From positions 118,413-182,412 of the forward strand of contig NZ_JAFMSX010000002.1 of NCBI RefSeq assembly GCF_017916425.1: DNA of 64,000 nt, read 5' to 3'. The notes under the pieces were generated by a model. That model was not told where the DNA came from. It was given only the letters and a program-made list of their open reading frames with translations, and searched no databases. Shown here in pieces: positions 1 to 8,422 of this stretch (position 1 is the first letter of the stretch; each line of letters opens with the position of its first letter). The stretch comes from Nocardioides sp. SYSU D00065 (GTDB lineage Bacteria; Actinomycetota; Actinomycetes; Propionibacteriales; Nocardioidaceae). Made by a program: the position numbers and the translations under genes.

Positions 1-1
1 G

Positions 2-379
2 AGCGCGGGCGTCATCGGGTGCTCGTGGTGCCTCGACTTCGGCTACTTCCTCGCCCACACCAAGGGGCTCGACGAGGCGAAGGTCCGCGAAGTGCCGCGC
101 TGGCGCGAGTCGGAGGTCTTCACCGACCTCGAGCGCGAGGTGATGGCGTACGCCGAGGCGATGACCGTGACCCCGCCCGCCGTGACCGACGAGATGGTTG
201 CCAGCCTGGACCGTCAGCTCGGTCACGCCGCCGTCGTCGAGCTGACCATGATGATCGCGGTGGAGAACGAGCGCTCCCGGTTCAACGCCGCGATGGGGCT
301 GGCCTCGCAGGGCTTCAGCGACGTCTGCGAGCTGCCGCTCGCCGCCCCGGCGGGAGCGGCGGGAGCGGCGACGACGTGA
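2..379 (+). CDS. Carboxymuconolactone decarboxylase/AhpD-like protein (5' partial)
   Basis: The gene is open at the left window edge. Its first visible residues contain a CxxC motif (Cys-Ser-Trp-Cys) at about residues 7-10, followed by a hydrophobic helix. That is the redox/catalytic signature of the AhpD/CMD fold, whose members act as small alkyl-hydroperoxide reductases or decarboxylases. The rest (conserved Glu-Arg-Ser-Arg-Phe-Asn near the end, then an Ala-Gly-rich tail) fits the C-terminal half of a CMD protein. Its TGA stop overlaps the GTG start of the ECF sigma gene (GTGA), so the two are translationally coupled. CMD genes next to ECF41 sigma factors are a known pairing, and this is the likely target of that sigma factor. 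Its promoter lies outside the window, so the substrate cannot be inferred. Confidence 0.82.
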   Translation, partial: SAGVIGCSWCLDFGYFLAHTKGLDEAKVREVPRWRESEVFTDLEREVMAYAEAMTVTPPAVTDEMVASLDRQLGHAAVVELTMMIAVENERSRFNAAMGLASQGFSDVCELPLAAPAGAAGAATT

Positions 380-1254
380 GTGCGGACCTGGCCACGTCGG
401 CGTTCGTCGCGCACCGCAACCTGCTCTTCACGGTCGCCTACGAGATGCTCGGCTCCGCCGCTGACGCCGAGGACGTGCTGCAGGAGGTCTGGCTGCGGTG
501 GGCCGACGGCGACCGCTCCGACGTCGTGGACTCCCGCGCCTACCTCGTCCGGATGGTCACCCGGCTCTCGCTCAACCGCCTGCGCACGCTGTCGCGCCGG
601 CGCGAGGACTACGTCGGCACGTGGCTGCCGGAGCCGTTGCTGACCGCTCCCGACGTGGCGGACGACGTCGAGCTGGCCGACAGCGTCTCCACGGCCATGC
701 TGCTGGTGCTCGAGACGCTGCCGCCGACCGAGCGCGCGGTGTTCGTCCTGCGCGAGGTCTTCGACGTGCCGTACGCCGAGGTCGCCGCGGCCGTCGAGAA
801 GTCCGAGCCGGCGGTGCGGCAGATCGCCGCCCGCGCCAGAGCGCACGTGGCCGAGCGCCGCCCGCGAGCGTCGGTCACGGCGGCGGAGCGGGACGCGGTG
901 ATCGAGCGGTTCCGGGTCGCGACCGAGACCGGCGACCTCCAGGGACTCATGGACGTCCTCGCGCCCGACGTGGTGCTGATGACCGACGGAGGCGGCAAGG
1001 TGAAGGCGGCGCTCAACCCGATCTCCGGGCGGGACAAGGTGTTCCGCTTCCTCACCGCCGTCGCTCCCGACGCGCTCGAGCTGGTGCCGGTCTGGCTCAA
1101 CGGGTCGCCGGCGATCCAGTTCGTCGTCGCCGGTCAGCGTGACGGCGTCGGGACGATGCTCGTGGAGCACGGTGTCGTGACCCGGCTGTTCCTGGTGCGC
1201 AACCCCGACAAGCTCCGGGCGGTGAGCGAGGAGGTGGACCTCTCGCGGCGGTGA
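376..1254 (+). CDS. sigJ: ECF41-family RNA polymerase sigma factor with fused SnoaL-like domain
   Basis: The 292-residue protein has a sigma-70 region 2 (about residues 8-75), a linker, region 4 with a helix-turn-helix (about 105-160) and a C-terminal NTF2/SnoaL-like domain (about 170-285). Three ECF41 signatures are visible: a YVGxWLPEP-type linker motif at about residue 79, DGGGK at 204-208 and NPDKL at 276-280. In this family the C-terminal domain takes the place of an anti-sigma factor and both activates and restrains the sigma factor. The GTG start at 376 overlaps the stop of the upstream CMD gene. A longer upstream reading in the same frame exists, but it would cover the CMD gene and has no family homology. 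The sigJ symbol follows the mycobacterial relative and is approximate. Confidence 0.9.
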   Translation: MSADLATSAFVAHRNLLFTVAYEMLGSAADAEDVLQEVWLRWADGDRSDVVDSRAYLVRMVTRLSLNRLRTLSRRREDYVGTWLPEPLLTAPDVADDVELADSVSTAMLLVLETLPPTERAVFVLREVFDVPYAEVAAAVEKSEPAVRQIAARARAHVAERRPRASVTAAERDAVIERFRVATETGDLQGLMDVLAPDVVLMTDGGGKVKAALNPISGRDKVFRFLTAVAPDALELVPVWLNGSPAIQFVVAGQRDGVGTMLVEHGVVTRLFLVRNPDKLRAVSEEVDLSRR

Positions 1255-1272
1255 CCCGAGCGGGCCCCGGAC

Positions 1273-1286
1273 GTTCGCGCTGAGCG
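1273..1286. promoter_or_regulatory. Putative ClgR operator upstream of lon
   Basis: The sequence GTTCGC-GCTGA-GCG matches the ClgR site described in Streptomyces (GTTCGC-N5-GCG) and sits in a wider imperfect dyad ending GGAAC. It lies 47 bases before the lon start. The same motif occurs upstream of clpC at 36972. ClgR activates clp and lon genes in actinobacteria. Confidence 0.55.
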
Positions 1287-1332
1287 GAACCACGGCCGGA
1301 ATCGTCCCCGTCCCGCCGGACGTTCCACCGGC

Positions 1333-3696
1333 ATGACGCAGAACCTCTCCCTCCCCGTGGTGTTCCTTCACGACACGGTCGTGCTTCCCGGCATGGTCGT
1401 GCCCATCGAGCTCGACGACTCCGCGCGCGCCGCCATCGACGCCGCGCGCCTGGCCCAGGCCGAGACGGACTCCGAGCCGACCCGGGTGCTGGTCGCTCCG
1501 CGGCTCGAGGACCGCTACGCCACCCACGGCGTGGTCGCCGTCGTGGACAGGGTCGGCCGCTTCGCCGGCGGCAGGCCCGCCGCGGTGCTGCGCGCCGAGC
1601 GCCGGGTCGCCATCGGCGCCGGCGTCACCGGACCGGGCGCCGCCCTTTGGGTCGAGGCCGAGCCCGTCGCGACGACCCCGGTCACCGACGAGCTCCGCGA
1701 GCTCGCCGAGGAGTACCGCGCGCTCGTCGTGGCGATCCTCGAGCGGCGCGAGGCGTGGCAGGTGATCGACAACGTGCGCCGCATCAGCGATCCCGATGCT
1801 CTCGCCGACACCTCCGGCTACGCCCCGTACCTCTCCGACGACCAGAAGCGCCAGGTGCTCGAGACCCCCGACGTGGGTGACCGGCTCCGCGCGCTGGTCG
1901 AGTGGACCCGCGCGTACGACGCGGAGGACGACGTCAACGACAAGATCAGCCAGGACGTCCGCGAGGGGCTCGAGCAGAGCCAGCGGGAGTTCCTGCTGCG
2001 CCAGCAGCTCGCGGCGATCCGCAAGGAGTTCGGCGAGGGGGAGCCGGACGGCTCCGACGACTACCGCGCTCAAGTCGAGGCCGCCGACCTGCCCGAGCAC
2101 GTCCGCGACGCCGCGCTGCGGGAGGTGGACAAGCTCGAGCGCGCGAGCGAGCAGAACCCCGAGGCCGGGTGGATCCGCACCTGGCTCGACACCGTCCTCG
2201 AGCTGCCGTGGACGGTGCGCACCGACGACTCGCACGACGTCGTCGCCGCCCGCGCGGTGCTCGATGCCGACCACCACGGCCTCGACGAGGTCAAGGAGCG
2301 CATCACCGAGTACCTCGCGGTGCGCGCCCGCCGGGCCGAGCGCGGCCTCGAGGTGGTCGGCGGTCGCGGGTCCGGCGCGGTGATCCTCCTCGCCGGTCCT
2401 CCCGGCGTCGGCAAGACCTCGCTGGGCGAGTCGGTGGCCCGCGCCCTGGGCCGGAAGTTCGTCCGGGTCGCCCTCGGTGGCGTCCGCGACGAGGCGGAGA
2501 TCCGGGGGCACCGGCGCACGTACGTCGGCGCCCTCCCGGGCCGCATCGTGCGCGCGATGAAGGAGGCGGGCTCGATGAACCCGGTCGTCCTCCTCGACGA
2601 GGTCGACAAGGTCGGCGCGGACCACCGCGGGGACCCGGCCGCGGCCCTGCTCGAGGTCCTCGACCCGGCGCAGAACCACACCTTCCGCGACCACTACCTC
2701 GAGCTCGACCTCGACCTCTCCGACGTGCTGTTCGTGGCCACCGCCAACGTCGTGGAGCAGATCCCCTCGGCGCTGCTGGACCGGATGGAGCTCGTCACCC
2801 TCGACGGCTACACCGAGGACGACAAGGTCGCCATCGCGCGCGACTTCCTCATCCCCCGCCAGCTAAAGCGGGCCGCGCTCACGTCCGAGGAGGTCACGGT
2901 GTCGGACGACGCCCTGGGCGAGCTCGCCGCGAACTACACCCGCGAGGCCGGCGTACGCCAGCTCGAGCGGTTGCTGGCCAAGGCGTTCCGCAAGGCGGCG
3001 ACGCGGCTCGCCACGGGCGAGGTGGACCGGGTCGACATCGACCGGGACGCTCTCGCCGGCCTGGTCGGCCGCCCGCGCTTCATGCCGGACAGCCACGAGC
3101 GCACCGACGTGCCCGGCGTCGCCACCGGCCTGGCCGTGACCGGCCTCGGCGGCGACGTGCTCTACGTCGAGACGTCGGTCGCCGAGGGCCAGGCGGGCCT
3201 GACCATCACCGGGCAGCTCGGCGACGTGATGAAGGAGTCGGCCTCGATCGCGCTGTCGTGGGTCCGGGCCCACGCCTCGGAGCTCGGCCTCGAGCCGGCC
3301 TCGCTGGAGCGGTCGATCCACGTGCACTTCCCCGCGGGCGCGATCCCGAAGGACGGTCCGTCCGCGGGTGTGACGATGGTGACCGCGCTGGTCTCGCTGC
3401 TCACCGGCCGGCCCGTGCGCTCGGACGTCGGCATGACCGGCGAGGTCACGCTGTCGGGTCGCGTGCTGCCGATCGGCGGCGTAAAGCAGAAGCTGCTGGC
3501 TGCACAGCGGGCGGGGCTGAGGACGGTCTACATCCCCGAGCGCAACCGCGCCGACCTCGACGACGTACCGGCCGAGCTGCTCAGCGCTCTCGACGTGCGC
3601 CCGGTCGGACGGGTGACCGAGATCCTCGCCGAGGCGCTCGAGCCGATCGCAGGAGCGGGGTCCGCGGCGACGCACGGCGGCAGCGAGGCCGCCTGA
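1333..3696 (+). CDS. lon: ATP-dependent endopeptidase Lon (La)
   Basis: The 787-residue protein has the full LonA layout. The N-terminal substrate-binding domain (about 1-200, starting at the [15 protein letters not shown] segment) is followed by a coiled helical part, an AAA+ module with Walker [10 protein letters not shown] at 355-363 and Walker B LLDEVDK, and a C-terminal serine-lysine protease domain. The catalytic Ser is residue 677 (in KDGPSAG), and the catalytic Lys by family spacing (+43) is residue 720. Lon degrades damaged and short-lived regulatory proteins in the cytoplasm. The gene is monocistronic and ends in a hairpin shared with the convergent ppa. A ClgR-type site upstream suggests control together with clpC. 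The ATG at 1333 is the only start that gives the usual N-terminus. Confidence 0.95.
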   Translation: MTQNLSLPVVFLHDTVVLPGMVVPIELDDSARAAIDAARLAQAETDSEPTRVLVAPRLEDRYATHGVVAVVDRVGRFAGGRPAAVLRAERRVAIGAGVTGPGAALWVEAEPVATTPVTDELRELAEEYRALVVAILERREAWQVIDNVRRISDPDALADTSGYAPYLSDDQKRQVLETPDVGDRLRALVEWTRAYDAEDDVNDKISQDVREGLEQSQREFLLRQQLAAIRKEFGEGEPDGSDDYRAQVEAADLPEHVRDAALREVDKLERASEQNPEAGWIRTWLDTVLELPWTVRTDDSHDVVAARAVLDADHHGLDEVKERITEYLAVRARRAERGLEVVGGRGSGAVILLAGPPGVGKTSLGESVARALGRKFVRVALGGVRDEAEIRGHRRTYVGALPGRIVRAMKEAGSMNPVVLLDEVDKVGADHRGDPAAALLEVLDPAQNHTFRDHYLELDLDLSDVLFVATANVVEQIPSALLDRMELVTLDGYTEDDKVAIARDFLIPRQLKRAALTSEEVTVSDDALGELAANYTREAGVRQLERLLAKAFRKAATRLATGEVDRVDIDRDALAGLVGRPRFMPDSHERTDVPGVATGLAVTGLGGDVLYVETSVAEGQAGLTITGQLGDVMKESASIALSWVRAHASELGLEPASLERSIHVHFPAGAIPKDGPSAGVTMVTALVSLLTGRPVRSDVGMTGEVTLSGRVLPIGGVKQKLLAAQRAGLRTVYIPERNRADLDDVPAELLSALDVRPVGRVTEILAEALEPIAGAGSAATHGGSEAA

Positions 3697-3712
3697 CCGG
3701 CTGGGGTCAGGC
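3691..3712. terminator. Bidirectional hairpin between lon and ppa
   Basis: An 8-bp perfect stem (GCCTGACC at 3691-3698 with GGTCAGGC at 3705-3712) encloses a 6-base loop. Each arm carries one gene's stop: the lon TGA (3694-3696) and the ppa TGA (3709-3707 on the minus strand). There is no T-tract, as is common in high-GC actinobacteria. Confidence 0.6.
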
Positions 3713-4246
3713 GTCCTCGCCGAGGCTGTCGTCGGCGAGGTTGTCGAGGTCGTTGCCGTGGCCCTCGGTCCTGAACCGCTCGAAGGAGGCCTCGACCTCG
3801 GCCTCGGCCTCGGTGCGCCCGACCCAGTCGGCGCCCTCGACGGACTTGCCCGGCTCGAGGTCCTTGTAGACCTCGAAGAAGTGCTGGATCTCCAGGCGGT
3901 CGTACTTGGAGACGTGGTTGATGTCGCGCAGGTGCTCCAGGCGCGGGTCGTGGCTCGGGACGCACAGGACCTTGTCGTCGCCGCCAGCCTCGTCGGTCAT
4001 GCGGAACATGCCGATCGCGCGGCACTCGATGATGCAGCCCGGGAACGTCGGCTGCTGCAGGATCACCAGCGCGTCCAGCGGGTCGCCGTCCTGGCCGAGG
4101 GTGTTCTCGATGAAGCCGTAGTCGGCCGGGTAGGCCGTGGAGGTGAAGAGCATCCGGTCGAGGCGGATCCGCCCGGTCTCGTGGTCCACCTCGTACTTGT
4201 TGCGCTCACCCTTGGGGATCTCCACGACCACGTCGAAACTCAGCAC
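3707..4246 (-). CDS. ppa: Inorganic pyrophosphatase
   Basis: The 179-residue family I soluble pyrophosphatase hydrolyses pyrophosphate to phosphate in the cytoplasm and so drives biosynthetic reactions forward. It begins [18 protein letters not shown], and the active-site run [23 protein letters not shown] supplies the conserved Asp metal ligands. A further acidic segment, [13 protein letters not shown], also fits. The tail is longer and more acidic than in E. coli, ending in a Glu/Asp-rich stretch. I chose the GTG at 4246 because a GGAGGA Shine-Dalgarno lies a few bases upstream; longer readings run into the divergent dacB region. The equivalent position in M. tuberculosis is Rv3628. Confidence 0.95.
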   Translation of the reverse strand: MLSFDVVVEIPKGERNKYEVDHETGRIRLDRMLFTSTAYPADYGFIENTLGQDGDPLDALVILQQPTFPGCIIECRAIGMFRMTDEAGGDDKVLCVPSHDPRLEHLRDINHVSKYDRLEIQHFFEVYKDLEPGKSVEGADWVGRTEAEAEVEASFERFRTEGHGNDLDNLADDSLGEDA

Positions 4247-4332
4247 GTCTTCCTCCACACTCTCCGGCACGCCATCGGGCCTCTGCGGCGCGTCCGGCCG
4301 AGCCGACGCGCACCTGTAGGGGCAGTCTCGCG

Positions 4333-4338
4333 CACAAT
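4333..4338 (+). promoter_or_regulatory. -10 element of dacB (CACAAT)
   Basis: CACAAT is followed by seven bases and then ATG at 4346, the same geometry as the leaderless promoters elsewhere in the window. This supports 4346 over the in-frame ATG at 4337. Confidence 0.5.
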
Positions 4339-4345
4339 GGTCCCG

Positions 4346-5827
4346 ATGCGCGAAGCGAGAACCCCCCGGGACCCGAGACGTGAGGTACGCCACGCGTCCC
4401 GGTGGTCGGCGCGCACCTGGCTGCCCACGCTGCTGGTGCTGGCTCTGCTCGCCGCCGGGGTCGGTGCCTACCGGTTCGAGTGGGGCCAGCGCTACCTCCC
4501 GTGGCTGGCTGCCGACCCGGCGACCGAGCCGGAGGCGGTGCTGCCGCCGGCGGGGCTCGAGCTGCCCGACTGGACGCCCCCGGCGCTCGACGCGGTCGCC
4601 GTCGACACCTCCGCGGACGTGGCACCGGACCGGGTCGGCGCCGCCGTCGCGAGAGCGCTGGCGGACCGCGACCTGGGACGCCACGTCGTCGGCGCGGTGA
4701 CGTCGCTGACACCGGGGTCGCCGACCTGGACCTCCGGCGGGGGCCGGTACCTGCCGGCCTCGACCACCAAGCTGCTCACCGTCGGTGCGGCGCTGGCGAC
4801 GCTGGGCCCCGACCGCACGTTCACCACGAGGGTCGTGCGCGGGCAGTCGCCGCGCGAGGTCGTGCTGGTCGGCGGGGGAGACCCGCTGCTGGCCAGCAAG
4901 CCGACAGCGGTCGCCGAGGCCGCGTCGAGCTACCCGGCGCGCGCCGACGTCACCTCGCTCGCCCTCGACGCCGCCGACTCGCTCGCCGGTACGGGCCGGG
5001 TCCGGGTCCGCTTCGACGACAGCCTCTTCTCCGGCCCGAGCGACAACCCCGCCTGGCGCCGCGACTACGTCCCCGACGACATCGTCAGCCCCATCACCGC
5101 GCTCATGGTCGACAGCGGGGTCGAGCCCGACGGGTTCTCACGCTCCGACGACCCGTCCCTGGCCGCCGCCCGCGCCTTCGCCGACGCCCTCCGCGCCGCC
5201 GGCGTGCGGGTGGTCGGCGAGCCGCAGCGGGTCGTCGTACGCCCCGACGCGGAGGAGCTGGCCTCGGTCGAGAGCGCGCCGCTGGCCCAGATCGCCGAGC
5301 GCATCCTCGACGTCAGCGACAACGAGGGCTCGGAGGTGGTGGCCCACCACGTCGGCCTGGCCACGTCGGGCACCGGTTCGTTCGAGGCGGGCGCCGCCGG
5401 GGTGCTGGCGACCCTGGCCGGCCTGGGCGTCGATGTCACGGGCGACGAGGTGTACGACGGCTCCGGCCTCTCGCGGCGCAACCGAGTGTCCCCCGCGACG
5501 GTCCTCGCCGTGCTGCAGCACGCGGCCGGTCCCGAGGGGGAGGCGATGCGCAGCGTCGTCACCGGGCTGCCGGTCGCCGGCTTCACCGGCTCGCTGACCT
5601 ACCGCTTCGCCGAAGGCCCGGCGCTCGCCCGCGGGCTGGTGCGGGCCAAGACGGGCACGCTCACCGGGGTCCACGCCCTCGCCGGGATCGCGATCGGCCG
5701 CGACGGGGCACCCATGGCGTTCGTGCTCGCCGCGGACAAGGTGGCGGCCGAGGACAGGTACGACGCCCAGGACGCCATCGACCGGGCCGCCGCCGCGCTC
5801 GCGGCCTGCCGCTGCTCGTCCGGCTGA
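4346..5827 (+). CDS. dacB: D-alanyl-D-alanine carboxypeptidase/endopeptidase (PBP4, peptidase S13)
   Basis: The 493-residue protein is a class C penicillin-binding protein acting on peptidoglycan stem peptides outside the membrane. An N-terminal anchor (about residues 27-45, [14 protein letters not shown]) places it at the cell surface. The three catalytic motifs are SxxK (Ser139-Thr-Thr-Lys142), SxN (Ser-Asp-Asn in [11 protein letters not shown]) and KTG (Lys-Thr-Gly in AKTGTLTG). The large insertion between SxxK and SxN is typical of S13 peptidases. The start at 4346 is favoured by the preceding CACAAT box; 4337 is possible. It is divergent from ppa and followed by the Zn-protease and tilS genes, the arrangement of Rv3627c-Rv3625c. 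Confidence 0.9.
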   Translation: MREARTPRDPRREVRHASRWSARTWLPTLLVLALLAAGVGAYRFEWGQRYLPWLAADPATEPEAVLPPAGLELPDWTPPALDAVAVDTSADVAPDRVGAAVARALADRDLGRHVVGAVTSLTPGSPTWTSGGGRYLPASTTKLLTVGAALATLGPDRTFTTRVVRGQSPREVVLVGGGDPLLASKPTAVAEAASSYPARADVTSLALDAADSLAGTGRVRVRFDDSLFSGPSDNPAWRRDYVPDDIVSPITALMVDSGVEPDGFSRSDDPSLAAARAFADALRAAGVRVVGEPQRVVVRPDAEELASVESAPLAQIAERILDVSDNEGSEVVAHHVGLATSGTGSFEAGAAGVLATLAGLGVDVTGDEVYDGSGLSRRNRVSPATVLAVLQHAAGPEGEAMRSVVTGLPVAGFTGSLTYRFAEGPALARGLVRAKTGTLTGVHALAGIAIGRDGAPMAFVLAADKVAAEDRYDAQDAIDRAAAALAACRCSSG

Positions 5828-5866
5828 GCGACCCCGCACGCGCCGTGGCGGTTGCTCGTGCCCCGC

Positions 5867-5872
5867 TAGTGT
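5867..5872 (+). promoter_or_regulatory. Leaderless promoter -10 (TAGTGT)
   Basis: TAGTGT is followed by six bases and the ATG at 5879, leaving no room for a ribosome binding site. Confidence 0.55.
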
Positions 5873-5878
5873 CGTGAC

Positions 5879-6895
5879 ATGAACCTCGTCGACTGGGATC
5901 TCGCCGTCAACGTCGGGTCCCGGGTGGCAGGGCCCGGACCGGACGTGTCACCTGACGAGGCGGCCGCCGTCGTGCTGGAGCTGCGAGAGGGTGCGGCCCG
6001 CTCGACGCCCCTGGTGCGCGAGTTCACCGGGCTGCACACCGAGGGCGGCACCGCCCCCGTGCTGGTCGTCGACCGCCGTGGGTGGGTGCGCGCCAACGCC
6101 GACGGGTTCGCCACGATCCTCGGGCCCATCGTCGACAAGCTGGCCGAGAGGAAGGGCCAGCCGTCCGCCTTCGCCGAGGCCGTCGGGTCCCGGGTCACCG
6201 GAGCCGAGGTCGGGCTGCTGCTCGGGTTCCTCGGCTCCAAGGTGCTCGGCCAGTTCGACCCGTTCTACTCCCCGCACGGCCGGCTGCTGCTCGTGGCTCC
6301 CAACATCGTCCACGTCGAGCGAGAGATCCACGCCGACCCCGCCGACTTCCGGCTGTGGGTGTGCCTGCACGAGGAGACCCACCGCGTCCAGTTCACCGCC
6401 AACCCGTGGCTGGGCGACCACCTGCTCGCCCAGATGCATGCCGTCGCCGACAGCATCGAGCCGAGCGCGCTGCTCGACGGCCTGCGCCGCGGTGCCGAGG
6501 CGATCCGGGGTGGCAACGGCAGCGTCCTCGACCTCGTCTCCTCACCGGAGCAGAAGGAGATCCTCGACCGGGTCACCGGCGTGATGTCGTTGCTCGAGGG
6601 CCACGCCGACGTGGTGATGGACGGTGTCGGGCCCACGGTGATCCCCTCCGTCGAGCAGATCCGTCGCAAGTTCAACCAGCGCCGGCAGGGCCTCGGCTCC
6701 CTCGACAAGCTGCTGCGTCGGCTGCTCGGCCTCGACGCCAAGATGGCGCAGTACCGCGACGGTGCCGCCTTCGTCCGCCACGTCGTCGACAAGGTCGGCA
6801 TGGACGACTTCAACGCCGTCTGGAGCGGCCCGGAGACGCTGCCGTCCAAGGCCGAGATCGGCGACCCCGACGCGTGGGTCGCCCGGGTGCTGTGA
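5879..6895 (+). CDS. Zinc-dependent metalloprotease of the DUF2342 / coenzyme F420 biosynthesis-associated family
   Basis: The 338-residue protein belongs to the actinobacterial family once labelled F420 biosynthesis-associated (type 2 zincin-like, DUF2342; M. tuberculosis Rv3626c). The zinc-binding HExxH motif is visible as His164-Glu-Glu-Thr-His168 in a segment reading CLHEETHRVQF. A further conserved GHADVVMDGVG segment lies about 75 residues later and could supply the third ligand. No signal peptide or membrane segment is evident. Its substrate is unknown, and the F420 link is by genomic association only. The stop overlaps the GTG start of tilS (GTGA), so the two are co-translated. Confidence 0.85.
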   Translation: MNLVDWDLAVNVGSRVAGPGPDVSPDEAAAVVLELREGAARSTPLVREFTGLHTEGGTAPVLVVDRRGWVRANADGFATILGPIVDKLAERKGQPSAFAEAVGSRVTGAEVGLLLGFLGSKVLGQFDPFYSPHGRLLLVAPNIVHVEREIHADPADFRLWVCLHEETHRVQFTANPWLGDHLLAQMHAVADSIEPSALLDGLRRGAEAIRGGNGSVLDLVSSPEQKEILDRVTGVMSLLEGHADVVMDGVGPTVIPSVEQIRRKFNQRRQGLGSLDKLLRRLLGLDAKMAQYRDGAAFVRHVVDKVGMDDFNAVWSGPETLPSKAEIGDPDAWVARVL

Positions 6896-7866
6896 CGCTG
6901 CACCCCTCGCTCGCCGCCGTCCGGCTCCCGGTCCGGCGGTCGCTGTCCGAGCTGGCGCCCGGCGACGTCGTCGCGGTGGCGTGCAGCGGCGGCGCGGACT
7001 CCCTGGCGCTGGCGTCGGCCGCGGTCTTCGAGGGTCACAAGCTCGGCCTTCGGATCGTGGGCGTGACCGTCGACCACAGTCTCCAGCCCGGTTCGCACGA
7101 GCAGGCCGACCGGGTCGTGGCGCAGCTCGCGCGGCTCGGGGTCGACGAGACGCTGACGGCCCGCGTGGAGGTCGACGTCGCCTCCGGGCTGGGCCCGGAG
7201 GCGGCGGCCCGCGAGGCGAGGTACGCCGTCCTCGAGCAGGTCGCCGCCCACCTCCGCGCACGGGCGGTGCTGCTCGGCCACACGCTCGACGACCAGGCCG
7301 AGACGGTGCTCCTCGGCCTCGCGAGAGGCTCCGGCGCCCGGTCGCTGCAGGGCATGCGGCCGGCCTTCGACGTGTTCGTGCGCCCGCTGCTGGGCGTACG
7401 CCGTGCCGACACGGTCACCGCGTGCCAGGTCGAGGGCCTCGACGTCTGGGACGACCCCCACAACCACGACCCGGGCTACGCGCGCGTGCGGGTGCGCCGG
7501 CGGGTGCTGCCGGTGCTCGAGGACGAGCTCGGTCCGGGCATCGCCGAGACGCTCGCGCGCACCGCTGACCAGCTGCGTGACGACACCGCACTGCTCGACC
7601 GGCTCGCCGACGAGGCGCTCGCCCGCGCGGAGCGCGGCGCCGGCCTCGACGTCGCCGCCCTGGCTCTCGAGCCCCGGGCCCTGCGCCACCGGGTCCTGCA
7701 CCGGGTCGCGCTCGCGGCCGGCGTACCGGCCTCGGAGCTGACCCGCGACCACGTGGTGGCCGTCGACGCGCTGGTCACCAGCTGGCGGGGGCAGAAGTGG
7801 ATCGACCTGCCCGGGCACCGGCGCGCCCTGCGCCGTGACGGGGTGCTGGTCCTCGAGCCCGCCTGA
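6892..7866 (+). CDS. tilS: tRNA(Ile)-lysidine synthase TilS
   Basis: The enzyme joins lysine to C34 of the CAU-anticodon tRNA(Ile), switching it from methionine to isoleucine decoding, and uses ATP. The PP-loop SGGADS is at residues 32-37. The HTLDDQAETVLLGLARGSG segment (about 125-145) is the conserved TilS core. At 324 residues it is the short form common in actinobacteria, with a reduced C-terminal domain. The GTG start overlaps the stop of the upstream protease gene. The neighbour downstream in M. tuberculosis is hpt; here a two-component pair has been inserted between them. Confidence 0.92.
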   Translation: MTLHPSLAAVRLPVRRSLSELAPGDVVAVACSGGADSLALASAAVFEGHKLGLRIVGVTVDHSLQPGSHEQADRVVAQLARLGVDETLTARVEVDVASGLGPEAAAREARYAVLEQVAAHLRARAVLLGHTLDDQAETVLLGLARGSGARSLQGMRPAFDVFVRPLLGVRRADTVTACQVEGLDVWDDPHNHDPGYARVRVRRRVLPVLEDELGPGIAETLARTADQLRDDTALLDRLADEALARAERGAGLDVAALALEPRALRHRVLHRVALAAGVPASELTRDHVVAVDALVTSWRGQKWIDLPGHRRALRRDGVLVLEPA

Positions 7867-7972
7867 TCCGCCCGCCACGGCGAGGCGGTGCCGGCGCAGG
7901 CGGCTCGAAGGGGCCATGTTTGGGTACGGCGTGGTCGGGCGCGTCCACGCGTCGAGCGGGACAGGAGTGGGC

Positions 7973-8344
7973 ATGGGCACAGTGCTGGTCGTCGACGACG
8001 ACGACGACATCCGTGACCTGATCGTGGTCGCGCTGAGCAGGCACGGTTTCGAGGTGCGCAGCTTCGCGGACCCGCTCTCGGCCCTGGCGTTCGCCACGAC
8101 CACGCGCTGCGACGCGGCGGTGCTGGACTGGAGCATGCCGACGATGGACGGCGGAGAGCTGTGCACGCGGTTGCGGGAGCTGTCGGACCTGCGCGAGGCC
8201 CCGATCGTCATCCTCACCGCGCACGCAGACTCCGCGACTCGTGACCAGGCCTTCGCCGCCGGCGCCACGCGCTACATCACCAAGCCGTTCTCGCTCAAGC
8301 ACCTCGCAGCGGTCATGGAGGAGCTCCTCGCACCCTCGCGCTGA
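7973..8344 (+). CDS. Single-domain response regulator (CheY-like)
   Basis: The 123-residue protein is a receiver domain only. The acidic pocket is in VVDDDDDIRD (about residues 6-15), the phospho-acceptor is Asp52 in VLDWSMP, the conserved Thr is in ILTAHAD and the Lys is in TKPFSLKH. No DNA-binding or enzymatic output domain follows, so it must act through protein contacts or as a phosphate sink or relay. An AGGAG ribosome site lies 6 bases before the ATG. It sits just upstream of a membrane histidine kinase and probably pairs with it. The pair interrupts the otherwise conserved tilS-hpt adjacency, suggesting a later insertion. Confidence 0.88.
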   Translation: MGTVLVVDDDDDIRDLIVVALSRHGFEVRSFADPLSALAFATTTRCDAAVLDWSMPTMDGGELCTRLRELSDLREAPIVILTAHADSATRDQAFAAGATRYITKPFSLKHLAAVMEELLAPSR

Positions 8345-8409
8345 AGCGCCGCGCCGGGTCGGCCGTGAACGATGCGCGGAAGTGCCGGACCCGGACCTGC
8401 CATGGGACA

Positions 8410-8415
8410 TAGGGT
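8410..8415 (+). promoter_or_regulatory. Leaderless promoter -10 (TAGGGT) of the histidine kinase
   Basis: TAGGGT is followed by seven bases and then an in-frame GTG at 8423, which supports that start. Confidence 0.5.
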
Positions 8416-8422
8416 CCCGACC

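Noticed and set aside
19..375. N-terminal extension of the sigma factor
   Set aside because: The frame stays open upstream but is Arg/Gly-rich, covers the CMD gene and lacks sigma homology; the GTGA overlap at 376 is a better start.
223..2694. An 823-residue minus-strand gene
   Set aside because: It lies opposite lon and the sigma factor and reflects GC-rich codon bias; both opposite genes have clear motifs.
3758..4336. Upstream extension of dacB
   Set aside because: The frame is open across the ppa gene on the other strand, but the protein homology and the promoter begin after 4330.
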